Made by a program: the position numbers and the translations under genes
In this document: one piece after another, positions 1 through 8,728 of the stretch
How positions within the stretch are numbered: the first letter of the stretch is position 1
Layout: each line of letters opens with the position of its first letter
Notes under the pieces: model-generated
What the model was told of the DNA's origin: nothing
Database searches by the model: none
Seen by the model: only the letters and a program-made list of their open reading frames with translations
NCBI RefSeq assembly: GCF_000425185.1
Contig: NZ_AULH01000009.1
Span: forward strand, 62,001 to 126,000
From: Pleomorphomonas koreensis DSM 23070
GTDB lineage: Bacteria; Pseudomonadota; Alphaproteobacteria; Rhizobiales; Pleomorphomonadaceae
DNA: 64,000 nt
Direction of reading: 5' to 3'

Positions 1-719
1 GGCCCCCTGACGCGCTGGCCGGCGATGGCGCCGGCCGCCGCATAGGTGGCGAGCGCCGCCACCGTACCCTCGAAAGCCGGGGCGACGGCGACGAAGGCGC
101 CGACGAGGCCGGTCAGCGCGCAGCCGAGCGCCGTCGACAGCGGCATCAGCGGATGGCCGCCGTCGATGGCAACGGTGCGGCTGCCGTCGGTGACGTAGTC
201 GGTCTCGCCGGTGACGGCCACCACCGCGCCGCTCGACCGGGCCAGCGCAAGGGCGCTGTCGAGGGCGGCGTTGGAGCTGGCCGAACTGTCGACGCCCTTC
301 GAGGCGATGCCGGCGACGCCGGACAGCGCCATGATCTCCGAGGCATTGCCGCGGATCACCGTCGGCCTCATGGCGACGAGGTCGGCCGCCGCCGTGTTGC
401 GCAGCCGCGTCGCGCCGACGGCCACGGGGTCGAGCACCACCGGCTTGCCGGCCTCGCGGTAGACGGCGGCGGCGAGCTTCATGCCGGCGATCCATTCGGA
501 CGACAGCGTGCCGATGTTGAGCGTCAGCGACCGGGCGATGCGGCCGAAATCCTCGACCTCGTCGACCGAATGCACCATGGCCGGCGAGGCGCCGGCGGCG
601 AGCAGCACGTTGGCGGCGATGGTCATTGCCACGAAGTTGGTGATGTTGTGGACGAGCGGCCGCTCGGCGCGCACCTTCTCGTGGAGGGCGTGGACGTCGG
701 CAATGGTCAGGGTGGGCAT
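1..719 (-). CDS. thiM: Hydroxyethylthiazole kinase (C-terminus cut by window edge)
   Basis: ThiM phosphorylates 4-methyl-5-(2-hydroxyethyl)thiazole for thiamine salvage. The reverse-strand reading frame opens MPTLTIADVHALHEKV and contains the family stretches PLVHNITNFV, VLDPVAVGATRLR, IRGNASEIMALSG, TGETDYVTDG and TALGCALTGLVGAF, which carries the conserved cysteine. About 240 residues are present and the last part of the protein lies outside the window. The start is the ATG at 717-719. A TPP riboswitch lies in the leader, which fits control by thiamine. Recognised with high confidence from motifs and riboswitch. Confidence 0.95.
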   Translation of the reverse strand, partial: MPTLTIADVHALHEKVRAERPLVHNITNFVAMTIAANVLLAAGASPAMVHSVDEVEDFGRIARSLTLNIGTLSSEWIAGMKLAAAVYREAGKPVVLDPVAVGATRLRNTAAADLVAMRPTVIRGNASEIMALSGVAGIASKGVDSSASSNAALDSALALARSSGAVVAVTGETDYVTDGSRTVAIDGGHPLMPLSTALGCALTGLVGAFVAVAPAFEGTVAALATYAAAGAIAGQRVRG

Positions 720-797
720 CGGCGTTCTCCTTGCGCGAAGATCGCCCGCGGACAAGAAGACGTGTGGCAACCGGAAAGGCCGGGGCGCCGCTCGCCT

Positions 798-879
798 CAA
801 TCCCTCCGCCGGCATGATCCGGATCAGGTTCGTGGGGTTGGATCGCTCCTCTCAGTCCGGCTCGGCCGGACACCCCCTT
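798..879 (-). promoter_or_regulatory. TPP riboswitch (THI element)
   Basis: Read on the minus strand, this holds the THI-box landmarks in order: a GGGGGTG 5' stem strand, CTGAGAGGAGC, the conserved GAACCTGATCCGGATCATGC core and GCCGGCGGAGGGA closing the helix. It lies about 80 nt upstream of thiM. When TPP is bound such elements usually block translation or cause termination of the downstream gene. The switching mode was not worked out here. Confidence 0.95.
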
Positions 880-959
880 GAGACGGGTCGAGCATAGGCA
901 AGGGCAGAAGCGAGCGCAAGGAGGGACGGGCGGCCGGTGACGGCCGCCGCGCCGGTGCC

Positions 960-1856
960 TCAGCCTTGACGCGCGTCCAGCCGGGCGAGATCGTCGAGCA
1001 GGCCCGGACCGGTCGGCTGCCAGCCGAGCGTCTGCCGCGTCAGCGCGCTGGAGGCGGGCATGTCGTGGCCGGCGAACATGGCGAGCCAGCCGAAGAAGGC
1101 CGCCGCTTCCTCCGCCGCCAGCGATCTGACGGGCAGGCCCAGCCGCCGGCCGACCGCCCCGGCGATGTCGCGCATCGGCACGCCTTCCTCGGCCACCGCA
1201 TGGTATTTGGCGCCGGGCTCGGCCCGTTCGACGGCCAGCCGGTAGAGCCGCGCCACGTCGGTGATATGCGCTGCCGGCCAGCGATTGAGCCCGTCGCCGA
1301 CATAGGCGCAGAAGCCGTTCTTGCGGAACATGGCGATGGCTGGCGTGACAAGGCCCTGGCTCATGGTGTCGTGAACCTGCGGCAGCCGCACCACCGAGAC
1401 GTTGACGCCGGCCGCAGCGGCGGCAGCCGCCGCCTCTTCCGACGCGGCGCGGGGATGGCGGTCGGCGCCGAGGATCGGATTGTTCTCCCTGGCCGGCTCG
1501 CCGGCTACGGTGTTGGCAATCGGCGTGCCGGAGGTGATGACGAGCGGCTTCTCCGTGCCGCTCAGCGCCTCGCCGAGCGCGGCGATCACCGCCCGGTCGT
1601 CCTCGCAGTTCTGCACGAAGCGCGAGAAGTCGTGGTTGAAGGCAAGATGGATGACGCCGTCCGATTGCCGGGCGCCCTGCTTCAGCACCTCCGGATCGGC
1701 GATCGAGCCGCGCAGCACCTCGGCGCCGGCCGCCGACAGCGCCGCTTCCTTGTCCGGCGAGCGGCAGAGGCCGAGCACCTGATGGCCGGCGGCGATCAGC
1801 TCCCCAACTACATGGGAGCCGATGTTGCCGGTGGCGCCAGTGACGAAAACACGCAT
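960..1856 (-). CDS. NAD(P)-binding epimerase/dehydratase-like protein (extended SDR)
   Basis: A 298-residue Rossmann-fold protein. It begins MRVFVTGATGNIGSHV, with the TGATGNIG nucleotide-binding loop, and is related to NAD-dependent epimerases and NmrA-type proteins. The substrate is unknown. The ATG at 1854-1856 was chosen because AGGAG lies 8 nt upstream; a TTG at 1862 is in frame but less likely. It is divergent from an XRE/MmyB-type regulator across about 77 nt with a palindrome in between, so that regulator probably controls it. No classical YxxxK is obvious, so a regulatory or NmrA-like role is also possible. Confidence 0.75.
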   Translation of the reverse strand: MRVFVTGATGNIGSHVVGELIAAGHQVLGLCRSPDKEAALSAAGAEVLRGSIADPEVLKQGARQSDGVIHLAFNHDFSRFVQNCEDDRAVIAALGEALSGTEKPLVITSGTPIANTVAGEPARENNPILGADRHPRAASEEAAAAAAAAGVNVSVVRLPQVHDTMSQGLVTPAIAMFRKNGFCAYVGDGLNRWPAAHITDVARLYRLAVERAEPGAKYHAVAEEGVPMRDIAGAVGRRLGLPVRSLAAEEAAAFFGWLAMFAGHDMPASSALTRQTLGWQPTGPGLLDDLARLDARQG

Positions 1857-1907
1857 CTGCAAGTCTCCTGAGTTCGATGGAGACGAACCTGCGACGATAT
1901 GATATCC

Positions 1908-1929
1908 TGGTAAAGTAGTGACTTTATCA
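1908..1929. promoter_or_regulatory. Candidate operator between epimerase-like gene and XRE regulator
   Basis: Inverted repeat TGGTAAAGT - AGTG - ACTTTATCA, with 8 of 9 positions matching between arms. It sits immediately upstream of the XRE regulator start and in the shared intergenic region. Position and symmetry fit a binding site for the adjacent dimeric HTH regulator; this is inference. Confidence 0.5.
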
Positions 1930-1933
1930 TGGT

Positions 1934-2794
1934 ATGGTAGATAACAGGATGACCGGCCAGACCAGCCCGGAGAGCCGCCTCGGCCACTTTCTGCGCGATC
2001 GCCGCGCCAGGCTCGATCCGGTGACGCTCGGCTTTCCCGCCGGACGCCGCCGCACGCCGGGGTTGCGGCGCGAGGAGGTGGCGCAGCGGGCCAGCATCAG
2101 CCCCACCTGGTACACCTGGCTGGAGCAGGGGCGCGGCGGCGCCCCGTCGCCCGACGTTCTCGACCGCATCGCCAGGGCGCTGCTGCTCACCGACGTCGAG
2201 CGCGAGCACCTGTTCCTGCTCGGTCTCGGCCGGCCGCCCGAGGCGCGCTATCAGGCAGGTGACGGCGTAACCCCGCGTCTGCAAAGGGTGCTCGACGCGC
2301 TCGACCCGACGCCCGCGCTGATCCGCACCGCCATCTGGGACGTGGTGGCCTGGAACGCGGCGGCCAGCGTCATGCTGCTCGACTATGGCGCGTTGCCGCC
2401 GGAAAAGCGCAATATCCTGCGCTATCTCTTCCTCGATCCGCGCGCCCGCGCCGCCCAGCACGACTGGGAGAGCGTCGCCCGCTTCGCGCTGGGGGCGTTC
2501 CGCGTCGATGCCATGCGGGCCGGTGCCGCGGCGATGGTCGAACCCTTCGTCGCCGAACTCTGCGGCCTGTCGCCGGAGTTCCGGGCCTTCTGGGACGACA
2601 ACCACGTTCAAGGCCCGCATGGCGAAGCCATCAAGCACATCCGCCACCCGGTGATCGGGCCGATCGCCTTCGAGTATTCCGCCTTCGCCATCGATGGCCG
2701 CACCGATCTCAGCATGGTGGTCTACAACCCGACCACACCTGAGGACGCCGAAAGGATCGCCGCGCTGATCGGCGGGCCGCCGGCCGGGGCGTGA
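1934..2794 (+). CDS. XRE-family regulator with MmyB-like ligand-binding domain
   Basis: 286 residues. The N-terminal helix-turn-helix (about residues 15-85) contains RTPGLRREEVAQRASIS and TWYTWLEQGRG, typical of the MmyB/PixR-like XRE group. The remainder (about 110-280) matches the layout of the MmyB ligand-binding domain. Such proteins are usually local regulators of a divergent oxidoreductase, which matches this arrangement. Two in-frame ATGs are possible, 1934 and 1949. Neither has a strong ribosome binding site, and the first lies next to the palindrome at 1908-1929. Confidence 0.85.
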   Translation: MVDNRMTGQTSPESRLGHFLRDRRARLDPVTLGFPAGRRRTPGLRREEVAQRASISPTWYTWLEQGRGGAPSPDVLDRIARALLLTDVEREHLFLLGLGRPPEARYQAGDGVTPRLQRVLDALDPTPALIRTAIWDVVAWNAAASVMLLDYGALPPEKRNILRYLFLDPRARAAQHDWESVARFALGAFRVDAMRAGAAAMVEPFVAELCGLSPEFRAFWDDNHVQGPHGEAIKHIRHPVIGPIAFEYSAFAIDGRTDLSMVVYNPTTPEDAERIAALIGGPPAGA

Positions 2795-2842
2795 GGCGTC
2801 CCGGCCCGAGGACGAATTGTTTACCCGGACCTCCTATGATGA

Positions 2843-4480
2843 ATGCGGCTTCCAATATCCTTTGCCGGCCCGATCGGAGCGGCACGACGGCACATGCGCA
2901 TCCGGCTTGTCATCTTCATGGCGATCTGCCTCAGCCTGGCGCCGTTCCTGGTCGGCCAGATCATGCGGGCCGACCGGAACATGCGGATGTCCCTGACCGT
3001 GGCAGAGCGCAGCATGCAATTGTCACTGGTCAGGGCCGAGGATCTGTTCGGTGAGGTGCGGAAGGACCTGGAGAGCCTGTCCGCCACCGTCGCCCTCATC
3101 GACACGCTGCATCATGTCACGCCCGAAGCCTGCGGCAAGACGTTGCGCCGCGTCGCCGACGCCTACGCGCGGGTGGATCGCATCTCGCTGCTCACGCCGC
3201 AGGGCGTCGCCTTTTGCTCGACCGAGCCGCGCGCCGTCGGCGTCTCCTTCGCCGACCGTCGCTACTTCATCAACAGCATCTATTCGTCCTCGGCCGTCTG
3301 GGGCGACATCCTGACCAGCAAGATCAACGGCAAGGTCACGCTGGCCACGGCTCGCGCCGTGCGCAGCGGCGGCGCCGTCTCCTTCGTCGTGGCGGTGTCG
3401 CTCGACCTGTTCTCGTTGAAGCGGCAGACCTTCCAGCAGTTCCAGGTGCCGCTGGCCCGCGCCGAACTCATCGACGCCGACGGCCGGATTCTCGACGCCG
3501 TGGCCTTCGACGAGGCGGCGGCGGCGTTCGACGGTCCGACGCTGGACCGGGCACGGACCATGACCACCGGTCTCATTCCGCCCGACACCTACGGCGTGGG
3601 ATCGTCGCTGATCGGTGTCGTCAAGCTGCCGATGACATCGGGGCGCATCGTGCTGTCGACACCGATCGGCGACATATACGCCAAGGCGTTCCACGAGATG
3701 ATGGTGGCCGTCGCCCTGGTCTGCCTGGAGGCGCTGGTGATCGCCGTCTTCCTGTGGATGGCGCTGGAACTGCTCATCCTGCGCGGCCTCCGGCGGATGA
3801 CCGAGTTCGCCAGCCGTATCACCGCCGGCGACCGCAGCGAGCGGGTGACGATCCGCTCGCCTTTCCGGGAATTCTCGGTGCTGTCGTCGGCGCTCAACCT
3901 GATGGTCGATCGGCTGGAGCAGGCGAGCCGCACCGACGCTCTTACCGGCCTCGACAATCGCCGCGCCCTCGAAGCTCAGTTGCTGCGCTGGGATGCGCGG
4001 CTCGACGCCGGAGAGCGCTTCACCATAGCCATGCTCGATATCGACCACTTCAAGCGCTTCAACGACCGCTTCGGCCACGGCACCGGCGATTCGGTGCTGC
4101 AAATGGTGGCCGAGGCACTGAAGCGCTGCGTTACGCCGGATTTGGACACCGTGGCCCGCTACGGCGGCGAGGAGTTCACCATCCTGTTGGCTGACGACTG
4201 CCCCGAACGGATCGCCGGGCGCCTCGACGCGCTGCGCGGAGCGATCGAGGAGATGAACATTCCCCATCCGGACTCGCCGCAGGGATGGGTGACGGTCAGC
4301 ATCGGCTTTGCGGTGGCGCGCGCCGGCGGCACCGCCCACGAGACGCTGGAGCGGGCCGACGCCGCCCTCTACGCCGCCAAGGCGCGCGGCCGCAACCGCG
4401 TCGAGCGCTGGGCGCGCTGGCCGAAGCGGACACCGGATAGCGCCACCCCGCCGGAGCGGCAGTTCGAGGCGGCGTCCTAA
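2843..4480 (+). CDS. Membrane diguanylate cyclase with periplasmic sensor, HAMP and GGDEF domains
   Basis: 545 residues; predicted to make the second messenger cyclic-di-GMP. A membrane segment near residues 18-40 is followed by an extracytoplasmic sensor-like region to about 285, a second membrane segment (about 286-312), a HAMP-like linker and a C-terminal GGDEF domain. The active site reads RYGGEEF (GGEEF form), preceded by DALTGLDNRRA and DIDHFKRFND. No EAL domain is present. The start could also be the internal ATG at 2894, which leads directly into the membrane helix. Its last bases overlap the convergent moeA gene by 3 nt. Confidence 0.88.
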   Translation: MRLPISFAGPIGAARRHMRIRLVIFMAICLSLAPFLVGQIMRADRNMRMSLTVAERSMQLSLVRAEDLFGEVRKDLESLSATVALIDTLHHVTPEACGKTLRRVADAYARVDRISLLTPQGVAFCSTEPRAVGVSFADRRYFINSIYSSSAVWGDILTSKINGKVTLATARAVRSGGAVSFVVAVSLDLFSLKRQTFQQFQVPLARAELIDADGRILDAVAFDEAAAAFDGPTLDRARTMTTGLIPPDTYGVGSSLIGVVKLPMTSGRIVLSTPIGDIYAKAFHEMMVAVALVCLEALVIAVFLWMALELLILRGLRRMTEFASRITAGDRSERVTIRSPFREFSVLSSALNLMVDRLEQASRTDALTGLDNRRALEAQLLRWDARLDAGERFTIAMLDIDHFKRFNDRFGHGTGDSVLQMVAEALKRCVTPDLDTVARYGGEEFTILLADDCPERIAGRLDALRGAIEEMNIPHPDSPQGWVTVSIGFAVARAGGTAHETLERADAALYAAKARGRNRVERWARWPKRTPDSATPPERQFEAAS

Positions 4481-5664
4481 AGCCGGAAGACCTCCACCGC
4501 GTCGCCGGCCGCCGCGGCCGGTGCAAACTCCCGCCGGACGATCAGCGCGTTGGCTTCCGCCAGCATGGACAGCAGCGAGGAGTCCTGGCTCCTGACCGGC
4601 GTCACGATCGGCCGGCCAGCCTCGATCACCTGGCGGGCGCGCAGGAAGTCGCGGCGCAGGTCATTGGCGGCAAGCGGCGCGCCGAGTACCGCCGTCTCGG
4701 CGACAGGCAACACGTCGGCGCGGCCGAGCATCGCCCGGACGAGCGGAGCGAGAAACATCAGGCCGGTGACCAGCGTCGACACCGGATTGCCCGGCAGGCC
4801 GAGGGCGTGGACATTGCCGATGCGGCCGTGCATCAGCGGCTTGCCGGGCCGCATGGCGATCTTCCAGAAGCCGGGCTCGACACCTTCCGCCGCGAAAGCG
4901 GCGCGGGTGTGGTCGTGGTCGCCGACCGACACGCCGCCGATCACCGCCACGACGTCGGCGCCACCGTCGAGCGCCGTCCGGATATGGCGCCGCAGGGCAT
5001 TGAGGTTGTCTGGCGCGATGCCGAGATCGATGGCCTCGCCGCCGGCATCCGCGACGAGCTTGGCCAGCGCCACCGATGAGGAGGCGACGATCTGGTGCGG
5101 CAGGATCGCCGCGCCCGGCGCCGCCAGTTCGTCGCCCGAGGCGATCAGCGCGACGCGCGGCCGCCGCCTGACCGGCAGGCGGGCGTGGTTCATGGCGGCG
5201 GCGAAGCCCAGCGCGCCGACGCCCAGCAGCGTACCGGCGGCAAGGCCGACCGCGCCCTCGGCAAAGTCGATGCCGCGCCGGCGGATGTTGGCGCCGGGCG
5301 GCGGCAGGCTCTCAAAGCGCACGCGGTCGCCCTGCCGCTCGGCATCTTCCTGCAAGGCCACCCGGTCGGCGCCATCCGGCACCGGCGCGCCGGTAAAGAT
5401 GCGCGCCGCCTCGCCGGGGCCGAGTGATCCGGCGAAGGCATGGCCGGCCGCCGATTCGCCAGTCACCGTGAACCAGCCGTCGCCCGGTCCGAAGGCATAG
5501 CCGTCCATGGCCGACAGGTCAGTCGGCGGCTGGGTGCGCAGGGCGACGAGATCGGCGGCCAGCGTGCGGCCGCCGGCGGCGGCAAGCTTCACCCATTCCG
5601 ACCCGGTCGGCGCGACGCCGGCCAGAAGCGCGGCCTGGGCGTCATCGACGGACATCAGCGCCAT
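4477..5664 (-). CDS. moeA: Molybdopterin molybdenumtransferase MoeA
   Basis: 395 residues, normal for MoeA. It inserts molybdate into adenylylated molybdopterin in the last step of molybdenum cofactor synthesis. Family signatures visible: DLSAMDGYAF, RIFTGAPVPDGADRV, VIGGVSVGDHDH, MRPGKPLMHG and GLPGNPVSTL. It lies 16 nt downstream of moaC, so the two are probably co-transcribed with the dihydroorotase gene. Confidence 0.96.
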   Translation of the reverse strand: MALMSVDDAQAALLAGVAPTGSEWVKLAAAGGRTLAADLVALRTQPPTDLSAMDGYAFGPGDGWFTVTGESAAGHAFAGSLGPGEAARIFTGAPVPDGADRVALQEDAERQGDRVRFESLPPPGANIRRRGIDFAEGAVGLAAGTLLGVGALGFAAAMNHARLPVRRRPRVALIASGDELAAPGAAILPHQIVASSSVALAKLVADAGGEAIDLGIAPDNLNALRRHIRTALDGGADVVAVIGGVSVGDHDHTRAAFAAEGVEPGFWKIAMRPGKPLMHGRIGNVHALGLPGNPVSTLVTGLMFLAPLVRAMLGRADVLPVAETAVLGAPLAANDLRRDFLRARQVIEAGRPIVTPVRSQDSSLLSMLAEANALIVRREFAPAAAAGDAVEVFRL

Positions 5665-5680
5665 GCGGACTCTCCGGGCA

Positions 5681-6163
5681 TCAGGTGTCGGCCAGCCAGC
5701 GGCCCGACTTGCCGCCGTCCTTCTCGATGAGGCGGATGGCCTCGATGCGCACGCCCTTCTCGGCCGCCTTCACCATGTCGTAGACGGTGAGGCAGGCAAC
5801 GGAGACGGCGGTCAGCGCCTCCATCTCGACGCCGGTCTTGCCGGAACAGCGGACGATGGCGGTGATTTCGAGGCCGGGCAGCGTCGGATCGGGCGAAATG
5901 TCGATCGCCGCCTTGCTGATCGGCAGCGGGTGGCAGAGCGGAATGAGATCGGACGTCTTCTTGGCGGCCATGATGCCGGCGAGACGGGCCGTGGCGATGA
6001 CGTCGCCCTTGGGCACCCGGCCTTCGACGATCAGCGCCAGCGTTTCGGCGCTCATCACCACCTTGCCGCCGGCGATCGCCGTGCGGGCGGTGACCGCCTT
6101 GTCGCTGACGTCGACCATGTGGGCGGCGCCGGTCTCGTCGAGATGGCTGAGGGGAGAGGTCAT
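5681..6163 (-). CDS. moaC: Cyclic pyranopterin monophosphate synthase MoaC
   Basis: 160 residues, full family length. MoaC converts the MoaA product to cyclic pyranopterin monophosphate. Motifs: [15 protein letters not shown] near the N-terminus, [12 protein letters not shown] and [13 protein letters not shown] near the active site. The ATG at 6161-6163 was chosen because it gives the canonical N-terminus [20 protein letters not shown]. Only one base separates it from the preceding dihydroorotase stop codon, indicating tight coupling. Confidence 0.96.
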   Translation of the reverse strand: MTSPLSHLDETGAAHMVDVSDKAVTARTAIAGGKVVMSAETLALIVEGRVPKGDVIATARLAGIMAAKKTSDLIPLCHPLPISKAAIDISPDPTLPGLEITAIVRCSGKTGVEMEALTAVSVACLTVYDMVKAAEKGVRIEAIRLIEKDGGKSGRWLADT

Positions 6164-6164
6164 C

Positions 6165-7496
6165 TCAGGATCCCCGCGGCAGGGCTTCGAGGAAGCGGAC
6201 GGGCTCGCCGGTCGACGGCATCGCAAGCTCGCCCTCCCACATCACCCTCTGGCCGCGCACGATGGTGCCGACCGGCCAGCCGGTGACCTCGACGCCGTCA
6301 TAGGGCGTCCAGCCGCAACGCGAGGCGATCCACGCATTGCGGATGGTCTCGCGGCGCCCGAGATCGACGACGGTGAGATCGGCGTCGTAGCCGACGGCGA
6401 TGCGGCCCTTGCGGGCGATGCCGAAGATGCGCGCCGGACCGGCCGAGGTCAGGTCAACGAGGCGTTGCAGGCTGAGACGGCCGGCGTTGACGTGGTCGAG
6501 CATGATCGGCACCAGCGTCTGCACGCCGGTCATGCCGGAGGGACTGTCGGGATAGGGCCGGGCTTTTTCCTCCAGCGTGTGCGGCGCGTGGTCGGAGCCG
6601 AGCACGTCGGCGATGCCTTGCGAGACGCCGCGCCAGATGCGGTCGCGGTGGGCGGCCGAGCGCACCGGCGGGTTCATCTGGACAAGGGTGCCGAGCCGCT
6701 GGTGGTCGTCCTCGGAGAGCGTGAGATGGTGCGGCGTCACCTCGACGGTGGCGACGTCCTTGTGCCCCTTCAGGAAATCCATCTCCTCGCCGGTGGAGAT
6801 GTGCAGCACGTGGATGCGGGCGCCCTTGTCGCGGGCGATGCGCACCAGTCGCTGGGTCGACTTCAGCGCCGCCTCGACGTCGCGCCACACCGGATGGCTC
6901 GACGGGTCGCCGGGCACGCGCAGGGCCTTGCGCTCGATGAGGCGCGCCTCGTCCTCGGAATGGAAGGCGGCGCGGCGGCGCGTCGCGCCGAGAATGGCGG
7001 CGACGCCGTCGTCGTCGGCCACCAGCAGGTCGCCGGTCGACGAGCCCATGAACACCTTGATGCCGGCGGCGCCCGGCAGCCGCTCCAGCTCGGGAATGTC
7101 GCGGACGTTGCCGTGCGTGCCGCCCACCCAGAAGGCGAAGTCGCAATGCATGCGGTGGGTACCGGCCGCCACCTTGTCCGCGAGGCGCTCGGCGCTGGTG
7201 GTCAGCGGATTGGTATTCGGCATCTCGAAGACGGCGGTGACACCGCCCATCACGGCGGCGCGGGAGCCGGTTTCGAGGTCTTCCTTGTGGGTGGCGCCCG
7301 GCTCGCGGAAATGCACCTGGCTGTCGATGACGCCGGGCAGGATGGTGAGGCCGGTGCAATCGATCGTCTCGCCAGCCGAGGCGCGCGAGAGGTCGCCGAT
7401 CTCGGCGATGCGGCCGGCGCGGATGCCGATGTCGCGCACGCCGATGCCGTCGTGGTTGACGAGGGTGCCGTTCCTGAGGACGGTGTCGAAGGTCAT
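6165..7496 (-). CDS. Dihydroorotase (cyclic amidohydrolase)
   Basis: 443 residues of the dihydroorotase/allantoinase amidohydrolase superfamily, expected to act in pyrimidine synthesis. Metal-centre motifs are complete: [10 protein letters not shown], the lysine in [14 protein letters not shown] that is normally carboxylated, HVLHIST and GSDHAPHT. The ATG at 7494-7496 gives [14 protein letters not shown]. An inactive PyrC-like paralogue is unlikely because all ligands are present. It is grouped with moaC and moeA downstream and tpiA upstream. Confidence 0.9.
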   Translation of the reverse strand: MTFDTVLRNGTLVNHDGIGVRDIGIRAGRIAEIGDLSRASAGETIDCTGLTILPGVIDSQVHFREPGATHKEDLETGSRAAVMGGVTAVFEMPNTNPLTTSAERLADKVAAGTHRMHCDFAFWVGGTHGNVRDIPELERLPGAAGIKVFMGSSTGDLLVADDDGVAAILGATRRRAAFHSEDEARLIERKALRVPGDPSSHPVWRDVEAALKSTQRLVRIARDKGARIHVLHISTGEEMDFLKGHKDVATVEVTPHHLTLSEDDHQRLGTLVQMNPPVRSAAHRDRIWRGVSQGIADVLGSDHAPHTLEEKARPYPDSPSGMTGVQTLVPIMLDHVNAGRLSLQRLVDLTSAGPARIFGIARKGRIAVGYDADLTVVDLGRRETIRNAWIASRCGWTPYDGVEVTGWPVGTIVRGQRVMWEGELAMPSTGEPVRFLEALPRGS

Positions 7497-7616
7497 GGGT
7501 GGTGTCTCGGGGAACAAGGGGAACGACCGCGGACGGCCCTCATGGCCGACCGACGACCTTTAACCCATTTTACCGAGGATCGCGACCCGCCCTCCTGGCG
7601 GCGTCCGGGGAAGGGC

Positions 7617-7644
7617 GGCTCCGGCGCGGCGTGGCGCCGGAGCC
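7617..7644 (-). terminator. Strong hairpin downstream of tpiA
   Basis: A perfect 11-base inverted repeat, GGCTCCGGCGC and GCGCCGGAGCC, with a 6-base loop lies 8 nt after the tpiA stop. There is no clear T-run after it on the minus strand, so it may be a weak terminator or an RNA-stabilising hairpin in front of the dihydroorotase gene. Confidence 0.55.
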
Positions 7645-7651
7645 GGTATTG

Positions 7652-8395
7652 TCACTTGTAGGCGGCGGCGATGCCGAGGAAATCGGCGGCCTTCAGCGAG
7701 GCGCCGCCGACCAGCGCGCCGTTGACGTCCTCGACGGCCATCAGTTCGGCGGCGTTCGACGGCTTCACCGAGCCGCCATAGAGGATGCGGATGCCGTTGG
7801 CTTCTTCGCCGAAGCGCTTGACCAGCTCCTTGCGGATGAAGTTGTGCACTTCCTTGACGTCGGCGGCGGTCGGCGTCAGGCCGGTACCGATCGCCCAAAC
7901 CGGTTCGTAGGCGATGACCGTGTTGGCGGCGGTGGTGCCGTCGGGCAGCGAGCCGGCGACCTGGGTGCCGACGACGTCGAGCGTCTTGCCGCCGGTGCGC
8001 TCGGCATGCGTCTCGCCGACGCAGACGATGGCGATGAGGCCGGCCCGCCAGGCGGCTTCGGTCTTGGCCTTGACGACGGCGTCGGTCTCGGCGTGGTCGG
8101 TGCGGCGCTCGGAGTGGCCGACGATGACGTAGGTGGCGCCGGCGTCCTTCAGCATCTCGGCCGAGGTGTCGCCGGTGTGGGCGCCCGACACCTTGGCGTG
8201 GCAGTCCTGGCCGCCGACCGGCAGCAGGCCCTTGTCGGCGAAGGCGGCGACCAGCGTGAACGGCGGGCAGATCGCCAGTTCGGCCTTGGCCTTGAGGGCG
8301 GCGTCGTAGCCGGCCGCGATGGCCTCGAATTCGGCGACGGCGGCCTTGAGGCCGTTCATTTTCCAGTTTCCGGCCACCAGCGGCTTGACGGACAT
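7652..8395 (-). CDS. tpiA: Triosephosphate isomerase
   Basis: 247 residues. Interconverts dihydroxyacetone phosphate and glyceraldehyde 3-phosphate in glycolysis and gluconeogenesis. Catalytic landmarks are present: VAGNWKMNG (substrate lysine), VGHSERR (catalytic histidine) and [11 protein letters not shown] (catalytic glutamate). The ATG at 8393-8395 gives the usual N-terminus [15 protein letters not shown]. Divergent from ppiD, as in many alphaproteobacteria. Confidence 0.97.
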   Translation of the reverse strand: MSVKPLVAGNWKMNGLKAAVAEFEAIAAGYDAALKAKAELAICPPFTLVAAFADKGLLPVGGQDCHAKVSGAHTGDTSAEMLKDAGATYVIVGHSERRTDHAETDAVVKAKTEAAWRAGLIAIVCVGETHAERTGGKTLDVVGTQVAGSLPDGTTAANTVIAYEPVWAIGTGLTPTAADVKEVHNFIRKELVKRFGEEANGIRILYGGSVKPSNAAELMAVEDVNGALVGGASLKAADFLGIAAAYK

Positions 8396-8619
8396 GGTCT
8401 CGTTCCTTCGATGTGCGGTTGCGTGGGCGTGGATTAACCCAAACCGGGCTCCGGAGCAAATGCCGGAAGCGACGCGGAGGATGATTTTGCAGGCGAAAAT
8501 CCGCAAGCGCATTTATATCCGGCCGACCGGCCGCGCTAGCAAGGGCTATTGACTACGAAGGCGGCCGGTTGCGTGCCGGGAGGCGGGTTTTCCGCCGCTT
8601 TGTCAGGCAAAACCGGTGC

Positions 8620-8648
8620 TTGCGGCAGGAGGCCGCCGCCCCTATGAT
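8620..8648 (+). promoter_or_regulatory. Candidate sigma-70 promoter for ppiD-trpD-trpC
   Basis: TTGCGG (8620-8625) and TATGAT (8643-8648) are separated by exactly 17 nt and lie 80 nt before the ppiD start. The tpiA-ppiD intergenic region (8396-8728) holds no other gene that I can see. Confidence 0.5.
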
Positions 8649-8728
8649 CCGGCCCGCCGAACCGGCCGAGCAAGGCCGGCGGCAACTGGGATGGATGGGC
8701 GCCAGGCGCCCCCGAGACGGACGACACA

